Positions 48,501 through 60,879 of a stretch of DNA of 64,000 nt are shown in pieces (position 1 is the first letter of the stretch; every line of letters starts with the position of its first letter). This DNA comes from Bugula neritina (Eukaryota > Bryozoa > Gymnolaemata > Cheilostomatida > Bugulidae). The position numbers were made by a program, and so were the translations under genes. A model generated the notes under the pieces. That model made no database searches, had not been told where the DNA came from, and was given only the letters and a program-made list of their open reading frames with translations. The stretch spans positions 1,368,680 to 1,432,679 of the forward strand of contig OZ037767.1 of NCBI GenBank assembly GCA_964035545.1. Reading direction: 5' to 3'.

Positions 48501-50163
48501 TATCACAGTACAAAAATTTTTACTAGTGGCATTTACAATGCAATGCAACTCGAAGAACTTTCAACCCAGCCAAATTGAATTTCTGACTGAAAATCAGGAA
48601 AGTCTAAACGCAACTAAAACTTAATTGATGTTATGTTCTTGGGGGCCATCCATAAATTATGTCACGCTCAAGGGGGGGGAGGGGGTACCCTCATGTGTGA
48701 CAGTTTGTGACAGGGGGGAGGGGGGGAGGGTAGATATGTGTGATGTCACATTTTCAAATATTTTACCAAAACAAAATATTTCAGATATGTATTAATACTG
48801 AACATAAAACATCAAATACATGTATTTTTTGTCAATATAAAGCACAATAAAAACAGACTCCCTCCCCAGACCAATTAGCAAAAATCCCACTCCTTGACCT
48901 CTGCACCTGTGACCTATATAATGTAACCATTAGTGTGGTTCATGTCATGCCAGGAATATAGGTCACCAGTATAGTTACAGACTTATATTCACAATTGGAT
49001 CGAAGAAAACTAACTATTATGATGTTGAAAAACAGACTTCATGCTCTAGTGGAACTTTAATACCACTGAGGCAGTAAAAATAGCAGTTATAGGCCAGAAC
49101 TTATGACCTGCCTTATTAAATCAAGCATGGTTTCAATAATGTTTATGATTTTCTTGTCATTGGATAATAATGATACACTGAATAAATTTGGGTTCTTAAA
49201 AAGTTGCATTCATAAATATTGAACTTTGTGCCTGTAATGATTACTAAACATAAACCATTCAATCAGTACTTTTTGTATGGAGTATTTAATCTTAAAAGGG
49301 CGTTTACATAATCTGTGTGACATCACATGGGGGGAGGGGGTCATATAAGCGTGACACTTTGTGACAAGGGGGGGAGGGGGGGTCAAAAAGTGCTGAATAA
49401 AGTGTGACATAATTTATGGATGGCCCCTTGCCATATTTGAGAGTTTATTAGCCTACACGACTGTGTGAAAGCTGCAATTTTTGTTTATTTGCTAAAAGTT
49501 AATGCAAGTTGACTAGTTATTTAGAGTGTGTTAAACTGATAATACATCTTCCAAGTGATATGTGAATATGTATTTTCTAGCACATTTTGGGACAAAAAAA
49601 TTATCCTGGTTATTACTTTGTGTTCAGCCTTCTCAGTAAAGTATTACATATTATTACATGAATCCTCATAATAATTTGTTGCAGCTGAAAAAAATAGTTC
49701 TTCCCCAGTTGAACTAGAAGCTCCCAGAACTATAAAATGTGGAGACTGTGACTTTAGATGCAGTTATCCTGACGAACTCAAGAAACATGTGAAATGTCAC
49801 CAGAAAGGAAGTGAAAAGAAATACAAATGTACTCGGTGTGAATATAGAAGTGCAGACCGCAGTAACTTACAGAGACACCTCAGGACACACAGTTTGGAGA
49901 AGCCATACAAATGTCCTCTGTGTGAATATGGAAGTGCACAGAGCAGTCACCTACAAGCACACCTCAGGACACACAGTGGGGAGAAGCCATACAAATGTAC
50001 TCTGTGTGAATATGGAAGTGCATACAGCAGTCACCTGCAGAGGCACCTCAGGACACACAGTGGGGAGAAGCCATACAAGTGTACTCTGTGTGAGTATAAA
50101 AGTACACAGAGCTGTCACCTACAGGCACACCTCAGAAGACGTCATCCTGGTGAGAAACCTTAG
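45515..50163 (+). CDS. KRAB-related C2H2 zinc-finger protein A (no PR/SET), 297 aa
   Basis: Exons: 45515-45647 (UTR part from 45472), 45892-46019, 47857-48010, 49685-50163, summing to 894 nt. Each exon aligns with a PRDM9-like exon: KRAB-related, fused exons 2 and 3, acidic exon 4, finger exon 11. Exons 5-10 (zinc knuckle, SET, proximal finger) are absent. The acidic exon ends in phase 1 and the finger exon accepts phase 1, so splicing is in frame. Likely a nuclear DNA-binding protein. After the conserved first finger (YPDELKK helix) come four fingers with helices DRSNLQR, QSSHLQA, YSSHLQR and QSCHLQA, ending RRRHPGEKP. The KRAB-related box again lacks the EEW core. Introns 2 and 3 hold one TIR element each. 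Transcription is not proven, but all four exons are open with intact splice sites. Confidence 0.85.
46470..47273. mobile_element. TIR element (804 bp) with 11-bp palindrome array
   Basis: Ends match as inverted repeats (cacgggctttccatg against the complement of catggaaagccggtg). It is flanked by a 3-bp duplication AAT (46467-46469, 47274-47276), and the other units have the empty site agataatata. The left end at 46493-46583 is eight to nine units of gatctcagatc/t. Agatcgatct is a perfect palindrome repeated every 11 bp and recurs at the right end. No transposase. Confidence 0.88.
48642..49427. mobile_element. TIR element (786 bp), polymorphic between units
   Basis: Terminal inverted repeats begin ggggccatccataaattatg and continue tcac. 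Target duplication TTG at 48639-48641 and 49428-49430. Units 3 and 4 keep the uninterrupted site ttcttgccatatt, so the insertion is younger than the unit duplication. G-rich subterminal tracts; no transposase. Confidence 0.93.
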
Positions 50164-50952
50164 TTGAGTGATAACCTCTCACCTCTATAACATTGTGACA
50201 TGTACTGTATAGTATAGTGCATTGCAGCACTAGATGTTTATATCTCATCAGTTGCAATTGTATAATTATTGGCTATGAGGTACACATTGTACAGGCTTTA
50301 TATATCTAGTTTTATGCATTCATCTTATAATTTTGTGATATACTCTAATATGTGATTAACATGTTTAACATGCATGTGTTGTTGTACCTTTACGCTAGTA
50401 GATAATGGGCTAGTACACCATTATATATCATAATATATTATAATATAATATATGTGACAAGAGATACTTGGACAGAATTTGTTGTTGACTGTTTTCCTTA
50501 GAATCGGGTAAATAGCTAGGCAGCTTCTGGTTGGTGTGTGAAATAATGATCATACTGTGAAGAAGAGAGGGCCACTGTGTAGTTTATTGAATATTAAAAA
50601 GAGGGTAGAACTGAGGGTGAACTGCTCAATATTTCAGTCAAAAATATATTATTTATTTACGCTATATATTATGGGTATAATTTCATACAGTCAGTTCACG
50701 CTATACATTACATATACTAAACATAATCATACAAAATCATTATGAAATATTCAATGCAGTTTGAACTAAGTATTAAATACTAAACAATGCTGCAAAATGT
50801 AATCATTAAATATGGGAGACTTGGCTAATTCAATCAATATAAAACACTACAACAAATATTAGCTAATGCATTGCCATGATCAACATGGCACTGTTTAAAT
50901 TTGTTAACCTATATCTACTACCATAGCCTAAATCTCTTAAACCAAGTTAGGT

Positions 50953-51397
50953 TTAGCTTGTGGTCTCATCTGAGTCGTACTGTTTGCGGAAACAATCTTC
51001 AACAGGAAAGAAATCCCAGCATCTGTTATTATACATTTCCCAGACGTATGTTTCCTGGCCTGTGTACTCCGTATCCGGTTTTTTTATCAAATGCATCAAA
51101 AAGAACCTAAAAAGTTACCAATAAAATGTTAAAAATTCCATAAATGCATATGGAGTGCTAACTATAGCAATAACATTCCCACAACGTAGAAAACAGTGGT
51201 GTGTGGTAGCAAAATGTTTACCATAACTAAACCAGATTACGCAATAATAATAATTAAAATAAATCATCTTATTCCAATACTGAAAGAGTAAAATAAGGAT
51301 ATGAAAAAAAGTAGTTTCTTACATGTAGTTTGCAAAGTTGTGTTCTTTCATAACAAGCTTTTGAAACCCCTGTGGATACTCGTCAAAATAGGCAAAC
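50953..51397 (-). pseudogene. RYR: Ryanodine receptor C-terminal fragment, copy 2 (zinc ligand lost)
   Basis: Exons 51397-51323 and 51106-50953. Both are open in the receptor frame to the TAA, with the A run in frame ([15 protein letters not shown]). The first zinc-site His is Leu here (GFQKLVMKEHN), and PHGF is PQGF. No other receptor exons nearby. Confidence 0.87.
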
Positions 51398-51551
51398 CTA
51401 CTTCCTTTATTAGTAACAAAAAAAAACAGAATTACAAGTAGCAAAATAACAGTACACAGTCTAAAAACACAACAGTAGCTAACTGCTGTCCGACTCTCTG
51501 GGCTGGCTTGTCACCTCGTCATATACTGAGACACGCCCATTTTCAGGCTGG

Positions 51552-51742
51552 CCAATAAGCCTCAGCTTATGAATAACACAGTGGACCAGCCAGCCAATCG
51601 CTGTAATTCATTAGCAGTCGAACCAATTAGCACTATGGTCTACTTCTGTTTTATGAATGCTGTCTAGTCAACAGTTACAGTGAGTTAGTGTTTGATGAAT
51701 AAAGTCCTGTGACAACTATAGGGAGAACTATTTTAACTACAA
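51552..51742 (+). promoter_or_regulatory. Promoter with three CCAAT boxes and 5' UTR exon, unit 2
   Basis: CCAAT at 51552, 51594 and 51623; 5' UTR exon ends at 51742 (ctacaa|gtaagt). Same arrangement as unit 1. Confidence 0.6.
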
Positions 51743-52507
51743 GTAAGTGTTAAAAAATAAATATAATATACGTTAACACTTAAATTCTTAGAATTTTCTC
51801 AGTAACCCTCACTTAGGTGCAATGGCGGAGAAATTTCAACAGCTGAAGTTTTCATGTAAATAAATATGATAAACTACTATGTTGTTTTAACATGATGATG
51901 TTAGCATAAGAATAATTATCAATACTTTCATGTTATATATATAATTATATATAGCTGCAGCAGTTTGTTGATATTTTTACCAACTATCTAAATTGAAAGT
52001 ATTGTAATGGCTCATAGATAGAAAAAAGGGGACTCGTCTTTTCCCCCTTTTGATGGACACTAACACATAGACTATGCATTCTAGTTAGTCATATAGCGTT
52101 TCTCTTCTAATCGGCCAACGTGACTAGGTCATACTAAACTGTCCCCTCCAATCAGGTTGGATATCAACACGTGATCAAGATTTACATAAAAACATTGTTT
52201 CCAGCGAGGACATGGTTGAGACCAGCTAGGCTAGCAGTAAAAAACTAATTGATATTCTGCTCTTCTTTTATCACTGATGTAGACTTTTCTCTTTATTGTA
52301 TATTATTCTTCAATACATATTATTCTCACGCTTCTAATAATATATCTTGGGGTTGATTGCATAACATTCTGGGGATGAACTAATTATAAACATACACATG
52401 TACCCACAATAACAAAGTTGGAAAACTATAACATTCTAAAAGTAAGCCCATCCTATCTTTTCAGATATTAAGTTTACATTCTCATAGCATATGTTAATAG
52501 GCTAACA

Positions 52508-55500
52508 ATGTCTGGAGAAATAGGAAAATGTGCTACACTCTCGGACTATTTTTCTGAAGACCAAATTAAAGCGATGGGCAGATGTGAAAAAACACGAAAT
52601 GAAAATCTCATTCGGAATTACAACTATATGAAGTCTATAGGTAAATCTAAATATTCTGCATTGCTTGTTATAAAACATATATAATTGTTAATATGCATTA
52701 TGTTATTTCCTGCTACCCTAACGGAACAAATCGGAGATGGGTGAGAAAGTATACATCATGCTATTTCTTACATTGAGTTGTCTGCAAGCATTTATAACTC
52801 AACAGATATCATTAATTCGACATTGAGGTAAGATACAATGTCAGTTGATCTTTTAAAAATGTCACTTGCTGAATTTATATTTAGGACTGGATACTATTAA
52901 ACCTCCATTTCCAAAGAAAGAAGTTCTAAAGCAACCTTTAGCTGAGAGAAACTCATGTGGTTCCATAGAGAAAGGTGGAGAGGCAGCTGTTAACACCACC
53001 AAGTGTGATACTAAGGTATAGCAATTCTATTATTTTGTTTACTCAATATACTTCAAATTTTACTTTCTAACTATTTGGCTTTTTGATCCACACTTCATGC
53101 TTCTATATATTCAAAAGATATGTAGTGTCCTTGATGATGTAATGTTTGTATCTGTTTACTAAAGCTATGTTTATATTATCCCACAACTTATACCTGCTAG
53201 CAGCCTTATGAAATGTTATAGCTATACAATTATGCTGTCAAAGTAATTATGTTGTGGTTTTCAAAGTGCTATGTAACTGTTGTGACATACTGTTTGTTTA
53301 TCAAGTGGGAGTTAGCTTTGAGATTGGAGACAATAAAGTGTAGTGACAGTGAGAAAATTGGTAGTAATTTATTGCAGTAATTATCTATACAACACAACAG
53401 ATGATAGATAGTAAAATTTCATAAACTTGGCTTTATTTAGTTTGCTTACTAACACTCTGCTGCCAATTTGTTCATAGCTGTTATAATTTCTCATTTAGCA
53501 ATTTAGCATTTACTGACATTGCCACACTGTGTTTGTGTTTTCACAGATTTCAACAGTAAATCGCCCATCTTTATTGTATGTTTTAGCACTTGTTTGTCAC
53601 TTTTTTACCTTCAGGACCTTTTTAGTATCACTAGATGCATTGCAAGTTTTATTCTGCACTGACTGCACTCAAAAATCATGACTAAGAAATGAGTGCATTA
53701 GCTTTACCATAAGACATGAACAGATAATATACCACTTAGCCAGGACATTATAGTATAAGAACCCTCAAGGTTCCATTCTCATCTACTCTCACATAATATC
53801 AGCTGTTATTTTCACAAAACGCACAGTATAAAATATTTCTTTCCTTATAACTTTGCTAATCTATACTATTACTTTGAATATTTTAATAATTATAAAACAA
53901 GCAATTTATCAAATTATCTTATGTACTTTTCTGTGTTTAATTTGCTCTTATTCCGTCATATTTTAATCTTGTAAAAAAGTTGTAGTTTCACAGTGTAAAC
54001 AGTGTGAATAAATAAACTACCTACACTAAAACACACACTAAAACTTTTATATCAACTTAGGAGGGCAGTTACAAGCTATATTAAAATAATTTCGGAAGAT
54101 CTGATATGCACCATAAATATCACTTAATCAATTGACTCTAATGGATTCTTGCATATATAAACTTATCAGTTCTGCTTAACTTTTGCTTCAAATGCTAAAT
54201 TCTTTGCTTAACTTTGAAAAACCTTTACTGGAATAATTTTCGACGTGATTCATAAAATCACAGTTACAAGTTTGTCATTACAGAATGCAGATGCTGACAC
54301 TAATGGGCAATTAGACAGCAGTTTTGAATCTGAAGCTCTGGATTGGTTAGAGAAATGTTACTCTTCTGATGACTCTGGTGATGACTACAATGAGGAGAAT
54401 ATTCCAGCAAAGAAGAGAATTCTGAAACCAAAAGGTAGTATGAAAGAATAACTATACATTGCTATACTTGTGAATACGATGTGTGCTGTTTAGTTTACTT
54501 GTAGAATTGTGTAAATAGCCTTATATAGGAATTCACAAGGCAAAGATCCCATGCATATACACAGTTGGCTAATGTTGAGTTACGTTTATACCTCTGCTGA
54601 AAAAAATACTGAGTTTTAGTTAATAGCGCTTGTCCAGGTACCCTTTCATAGTCAAACTGAAATCATTGAAATCATATTTATGCCGAAACTTACTTTCTAA
54701 AAGTAAACTCTGACTCGCCTAATGGCCATTTGATGCCCTCTATAAACGTCGTGAATTAGTGAAATTGCCAGCATAAAAGTGATATTTGTGAAGGCGTAGG
54801 CGATATAATTATTACCATATAAGTATGTCATCTTATAATCGCCAAAGTCATAACTAAATAACGATGTTTACAAGGAGTTGTTACTCCTTCTGAGTATTAT
54901 TCTGAAATCGGCCGATTAAGTTATCACAGTACAAAAATTTTTACTAGTGGCTTTTACAATGCAACACAACTCGAAGAACTTTCCACCCAGCCAAATTGAA
55001 TTTCGAACTGAAAATCGTGAAAGTCTAAACGCAACTAAAACTTAATTGATGTTATGTTCTTACCATATTTGACAGTTTATTAGCCTACACGACTGTGTGA
55101 AAGCTGCAATTTTTGTTTATTTGCTGAAAGTTAATACAACTTGACTAATTATTTAGAGTTTGTTAATCTGATAATACATCTTCCAAGTGATATGTGAATA
55201 TGTATTTTCTAGCACATTTTGGGACAAAAAAACTATCCTGGTTATTACATACAAGTGTACTCAGTGTGAATATAGAAGTGCTTGTTATAAAATATTGCTT
55301 GTTATAAAACGTATATAATTTTTAATATGCATTATGTTATTTCCTGCTACCCTAACAGAACAAATTGGAGATGGATGAGAAAGTATACATCATGCTATTT
55401 CTTACATTGAGTTGCCTGCAAGCATTTATAACTCAACAGATATCATTAATTCGACATTGAGGTAAGATACAATGTCAGTTGATTTTTTAAAAATGTCACT

Positions 55501-58500
55501 TGCTGAATTTATATTTAGGACTGGATACTATTAAACCTCCATTTCCAAAGAAAGAAGTTTTAAAGCAACCTTTAGCTGAGAGAAACTCATGTGGTTCCAT
55601 AGAGAAAGGTGGAGAGGCGGCTGTTAACACCACCAAGTGTGATACTAAGGTATAGCAATTATATTATTTTGTTTACTCAATATACTTCAAATTTTACTTT
55701 CTAACTATTTGGCTCTTTGATCCACACTTCATGCTTCTATATATTCAAAAAATATGTAGTGTCCTTGATGATGTAATGTTTGTATCTGTTTACTAAAGCT
55801 ATGTTTATATTATCCCACAACTTATACCTGCTAGTAGCCTTATATTATGAAATGTTATAGCTATACAATTATGCTGTCAAAGTAATTATGTTGTGGTTTT
55901 CAAAGTGCTATGTAACTGTTGTGACATACTGTTTGTTTATCAAGTGGGAGTTAGCTTTGAGATTTGAGACAAAAAAGTGTAGTGACAGTGAGAAAGTTGG
56001 TAGTAATTTATTGCAGTAATTATCTATACAACACAACAGATGATAGATAGTAAAATTTCATAAACTTGGCTTTATTTAGTTTGCTTACTGACACTCTGCT
56101 GCCAATTTGTTCACAGCTGTTATAATTTCTCATTTAGCAATTTAGCATTTACTGACATTGCCACACTGTGTTTGTGTTTTCACAGATTTCAACAGTAAAT
56201 CGCCCATCTTTATTGTATGTTTTAGCACTTGTTTGTCACTTTTTTATCTTCAGGACCATTTTAGTATCACTAGGTGCATTGCAAGTTTTATTCTGCACTG
56301 ACTGCACTCAAAAATTATGACTAAGAAATGAGTGCATTAGCTTTACCATAAGACACAAACAGATAATATACCACTTAGCCAGGACATTATGGTATAAGAA
56401 CCCTCAAGGTTCCATTCTCATCTACTTTCCATTCTCATCTACTCTCACATAATATCAGCTGTTATTTTCACAAAACGCACAGTATAAAATATTTCTTTCC
56501 TTATAACTTTGCTAATCTATATTATTACTTTGAATATTTAAATAATTATAAAACAAGCAATTTATCAAATTATCTCATGTACTTTTCTGTGTTTAATTTG
56601 CTCTTATTCCGTCATATTTTAATCTTGTAAAACATTTGTAGTTTCACAGTGTAAACAGTGTGAATAAATAAACTACCTACACTAAAACACACACTAAAAT
56701 TTTGTATCAACTTAGGAGGGCAGTTACAAGCTATATTAAAATAATTTCGGAAGATCTAATATGCACCATAAATATCACTTAATCAATTGACTCTAATGGA
56801 TTCTTGCATATATAAACTTATCAGTTCTGCTTAACTTTTGCTTCAAATGCTAAATTCTTTGCTTAACTTTGAAAAACCTTTGCTCGAATAATTTTCGACG
56901 TGATTCATAAAATCACAGTTACAAGTTTTTCATTACAGAATGCAGATGCTGACACTAATGGGCAATTAGACAGCAGTTTTGAATCTGAAGCTCTGGATTG
57001 GTTAGAGAACTGTTACTCTTCTGAAGACTCTGATGATGACTACAATGAGGAGAATATTCCAGTAAAGAAGAGAATTCTGAAACCAAAAGGTAGTATGAGA
57101 GAATAACTATACATTGCTATACTTGTGAATACTATATGAGCTATTTAGTTTACTTGTAGAGTTGTGTAAATAGTCATATATAGGAATTCACAAGGCAAAG
57201 ATCCCATGCATATACACAGTTGGCTAATGTTGAGTTACGTTTATACCTCTGCTGAAAAAAATACTGAGTTTCAGTTAATAGCGCTTGTCCAGGTACCCCT
57301 TTATAGTCAAACTGAAATCGTTGAAATCATATTTATGCCGAAACTTACTTTCTAAAAATAAACTCTGACTCGCCTAATGGCCATTTGATGCCCTTTATAA
57401 ACGTCGTGAATTAGTGAAATTGCCAGCATAAAAGTAATATTTGTGAAGGCGTAGGCGATATAATTCTTACCATATAAGTATGTCATCTTATAATCGCCAA
57501 AGTCATAACTAAATAACAATGTTTACAAGGAGTTGTTACTCTTTTTGAGTATTATTCTGAAATCGGCCGATTAAGTTATCACAGTACAAAAATTTTTACT
57601 AGTGGCTTTTACAATGCAACACAACTCGAAGAACTTTCAACCCAGCCAAATTGAATTTCGAACTGAAAATCGTGAAAGTCTAAACGCAACTAAAACTTAA
57701 TTGATGTTATGTTCTTGCCATATTTGAGAGTTTATTAGCCTACACGACTGTGTGAAAGCTGCAATTTTTGTTTATTTGCTGAAAGTCAATACAACTTGAC
57801 TAATTATTTAGAGTTTGTTAATCTGATAATACATTTTCCAAGTGATATGTGAATATGTATTTTCTAGCACATTTTGGGACAAAAAAATTATCCTGGTTAT
57901 TACTTTGTGTTCAGCCTTTTCAGTAAAGTATTACATATTATTACATGAATCCTCATAATAATTTGTTGCAGCTGAAGAAAATAGTTCTTCCCCAGTTGAA
58001 CTAGAAGCTCCCAGAACTATAAAATGTGGAGACTGTGACTTTAGATGCGGTTATCCTGACGAACTCAAGAAACATATGAAATGTCACCGGAAAGGAAGTG
58101 AGAAGAAATACAAATGTACTCGGTGTGAGTATAGAAGTGCAGACCGCAGTAACTTACAGAGACACCTCAGGACACACAGTTTGGAGAAGCCATACAAGTG
58201 TACTCAGTGCGAGTATAGATGTACAACCAGTAGTACCCTACAGAGACACCTCAGGACACACAGTGGGGAGAAGCCATACAAATGTACTCTGTGTGAATAT
58301 GGAAGTGCATACAGCAGTCACCTGCAGAGGCACCTCAGGACACACAGTGGGGAGAAGCCATACAAGTGTACTCTGTGTGAGTATAAAAGTGCACAGAGCA
58401 GTCACCTACAGGCACACCTCAGAACACACAGTGGAGAGAAGCCATACAAGTGTACTCTGTGTGAATATAGAAGTTCATACAGCAGTGACCTACAGAAACA

Positions 58501-58534
58501 CCTCAGAAGACGTCATCCTGGTGAGAAACCTTAG
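52508..58534 (+). CDS. Chimeric KRAB-related zinc-finger protein B/C, about 419 aa
   Basis: Exons available: KRAB-related 52508-52640 (UTR part from 52465), linker 52885-53015, acidic 54284-54434, then from a second unit linker 55519-55649, acidic 56939-57089, and fingers 57972-58534. The first unit lost its finger exon and the second its promoter and KRAB exon, fused at 55246-55282. Phases still match throughout, so one transcript could carry duplicated linker-acidic pairs (1260 nt in all). Splicing could equally skip one pair. Fingers after the conserved first: helices DRSNLQR, TSSTLQR, YSSHLQR, QSSHLQA, YSSDLQK, ending RRRHPGEKP. No PR/SET exons. No stop codons in any exon. Expression unproven. 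Confidence 0.75.
53139..53405. mobile_element. About 270-bp insertion, unit 2 intron
   Basis: Relative to the units at 46 kb and 61 kb, which read straight from gtccttgat to aaatagtaaaatttc, this intron has about 270 extra bases bounded by GATGAT (53133-53138, 53400-53405). The boundary duplication suggests a short transposon insertion. No terminal inverted repeat recognised. Confidence 0.55.
55246..55282 (+). other. Recombination scar: finger-array remnant joined to intron 1
   Basis: Upstream of 55246 the sequence is the intron before a finger exon. Then about 35 bases of one finger appear (acaagtgtactcagtgtgaa, reading YKCTQCEYRS), and from 55282 the sequence is KRAB-exon intron 1 (ttgttataaaa). 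The acceptor and start of the finger exon are missing. Confidence 0.88.
55773..56044. mobile_element. About 270-bp insertion, unit 3 intron
   Basis: Same insertion as at 53139 with the same GATGAT borders, so it was present before these two units duplicated. Confidence 0.55.
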
Positions 58535-59340
58535 TTGAGTGATAACCTCTCACCTCTATAACATTGTGACATGTACTGTATAGTATAGTGCATTGCAGCA
58601 CTAGATGTTTATATCTCATCAGTTGCAATTGTATAATTATTGGCTATGAGGTACACATTGTACAGGCTTTATATATCTAGTTTTATGCATTCATCTTATA
58701 ATTTTGTGATATACTCTAATATGTGATTAACATGCATGTATTGTTATACCTTTACGCTAGTAGATAATGGGCTAGTACACCGTTATATATCATAATATAT
58801 TATAATATAATATATGTGACAAGAGATACTTGGACAGAATTTGTTGTTAACTGTTTTCCTTAGAATCTGGTAAATAGCTAGGCAGCTTCTGATTGGTGTG
58901 TGGAATAATGATCATAAGGTGAAGTAGAGAGGGCCACTGTGTAGTTTATTGAATATTAACAAAAGAGGGTAGAACTGAGGGTGAACTGCTCAATATTTTA
59001 GTCAAAAATATATTATTCATTTACGCTATTTATTATGGGTATAATTTCATACAGTCGGTTCACGATATACATTACATATGCTAAACATAATCATACAAAA
59101 TCATTATGAAATATTCAATGCAGTTTGAACTAAGTATTAAATACTAAACAATGCTGCAAAATGTAATCATTAAATATGGGAGACTTGGCTAATTCAATCA
59201 ATATAAAACACTACAAAAAATATTACCTAATGCATTGCCATGATCAACATGGCACTGTTTAAATTTGTTAACCTATGTTGACTACCATAGCCTAAATCTC
59301 TTAAACCAAGTTAGGTTTAGCTTGTGGTCTCATCTAAGTC

Positions 59341-59765
59341 TTACTGTTTCCGGAAACAATCGCCAACAGGAAAGAAATCCCAGCATCTGTTATTATACAT
59401 TTCCCAAACGTATGTTTCCTGGCCTGTGTACTCCGTATCCAGTTCATTTATCAAATGCATCAAAAAGAACCTAAAAAGTTACCAATAAAATGTTAAAAAT
59501 TCCATAAATATATGCATATGGAGTGCTAACTATAGCAATAACATTCCCACAACGTAGAAAACAGTGGTGTGTGGTAGCAAAATGTTTACCATAACTAAAC
59601 CAGATTACGCAATAATAATAATTAAAATAAATCATCTTATTCCAATACTGAAAGAGTAAAATAAGGATATGAAAAAAAGTAGTTTCTTACATGTAGTTTG
59701 CAAAGTTGTGTTCTTTCATAATATGCTTTTGAAACCCCTGTGGATGTTCGTCAAAATAGGCAAAC
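59341..59765 (-). pseudogene. RYR: Ryanodine receptor C-terminal fragment, copy 3 (early stop)
   Basis: Exons 59765-59691 and 59470 downwards. Both zinc-site His are kept (GFQKHIMKEHN) and [15 protein letters not shown] is in frame. A TAA at 59341-59343 follows CFRKQ, eight codons earlier than in the other copies; the ancestral stop position is 59317-59319. Confidence 0.87.
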
Positions 59766-59930
59766 CTACTTCCTTTATTAGTAACCAAACAAAAACAGAA
59801 TTACAAGTAGCAAAATAGTAGTACACAGTCTAAAAACACAACAGTAGCTAACTGCTCTCCAACTCTCTGGGCTGGCTTGTCACCTCGTCATATACTGAGA
59901 CACGCCCATTTTCAGGCTGGCCAATAAGCC

Positions 59931-60109
59931 TCAGCTTATGAATAACACAGTGGACCAGCCAGCCAATCGCTGTAATTCATTAGCAGTCGAACCAATTAGC
60001 ACTATGGTCTACTTCTGTTTTATGAATGCTGTCTAGTCAACAGTTACAGTGAGTTAGTGTTTGATGAATAAAGTCCTGTGACAACTAGGGAGAACTATTT
60101 TAACTACAA
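59931..60109 (+). promoter_or_regulatory. Promoter with three CCAAT boxes and 5' UTR exon, unit 4
   Basis: CCAAT at 59931, 59963 and 59992; 5' UTR exon ends at 60109 (ctacaa|gtaagt). The first spacing is shorter than in units 1 and 2. Confidence 0.55.
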
Positions 60110-60879
60110 GTAAGTCTTAAAAAATAAATATAATATACGTTAACACTTAGATTCTTAGAGATTTCTCAGTAACCCTCACTTAGGTGCAATGGCAGAGAAA
60201 TTTCAACAGCTCAAGTTTTCATTTAAATAAATTTGATAAACTACTATGTTGTTTTAACATGATGATGTTAGCATAAGAATCATTATAAATACTTTCATGT
60301 TATATATAGAATTATATATAGCTGCAGCAGTTTGTTGATATTTTTACCAACTATCTAAATTGAAAGTATTGTAATGGCTCATAGATAGAAAAAAGGGGAC
60401 TCGTCTTTTCCCCCTTTTGATGGACACTAACACATTGACGATGCATTCTAGTTAGTCATATAGCGTTTCCCTTCTAGTCGGCCAACGTGACTAGATCATA
60501 CTAAACTGTCCCCTCCAATCAGGTTGGATATCAACACATGATCAAGATATACATAAAAACATTGTTTCCGCGAGGACATGATTGAGACCGGCTAGGCTAG
60601 CAGTAAAACACTAATTGATATTCTGTTCTTCTTTTATCACTGATGTAGACTTTTCTCTTTATTGTATATTATTCTTCAATACATATTATTCCCACGCTTC
60701 TAATAATATATCTTGGAGTTGATTGCATAACATCCTGGGGATGTACTAATTAGAAACATACACAAGTACCCACAATAAGTATAACATAGTTGGAAAACTA
60801 TAACATTATAAAAGTAATCCCTTCCTATCTTTTCAGATTTTAGGTTTACATTCTCATAGCATATGTTAATAGGCTAACA

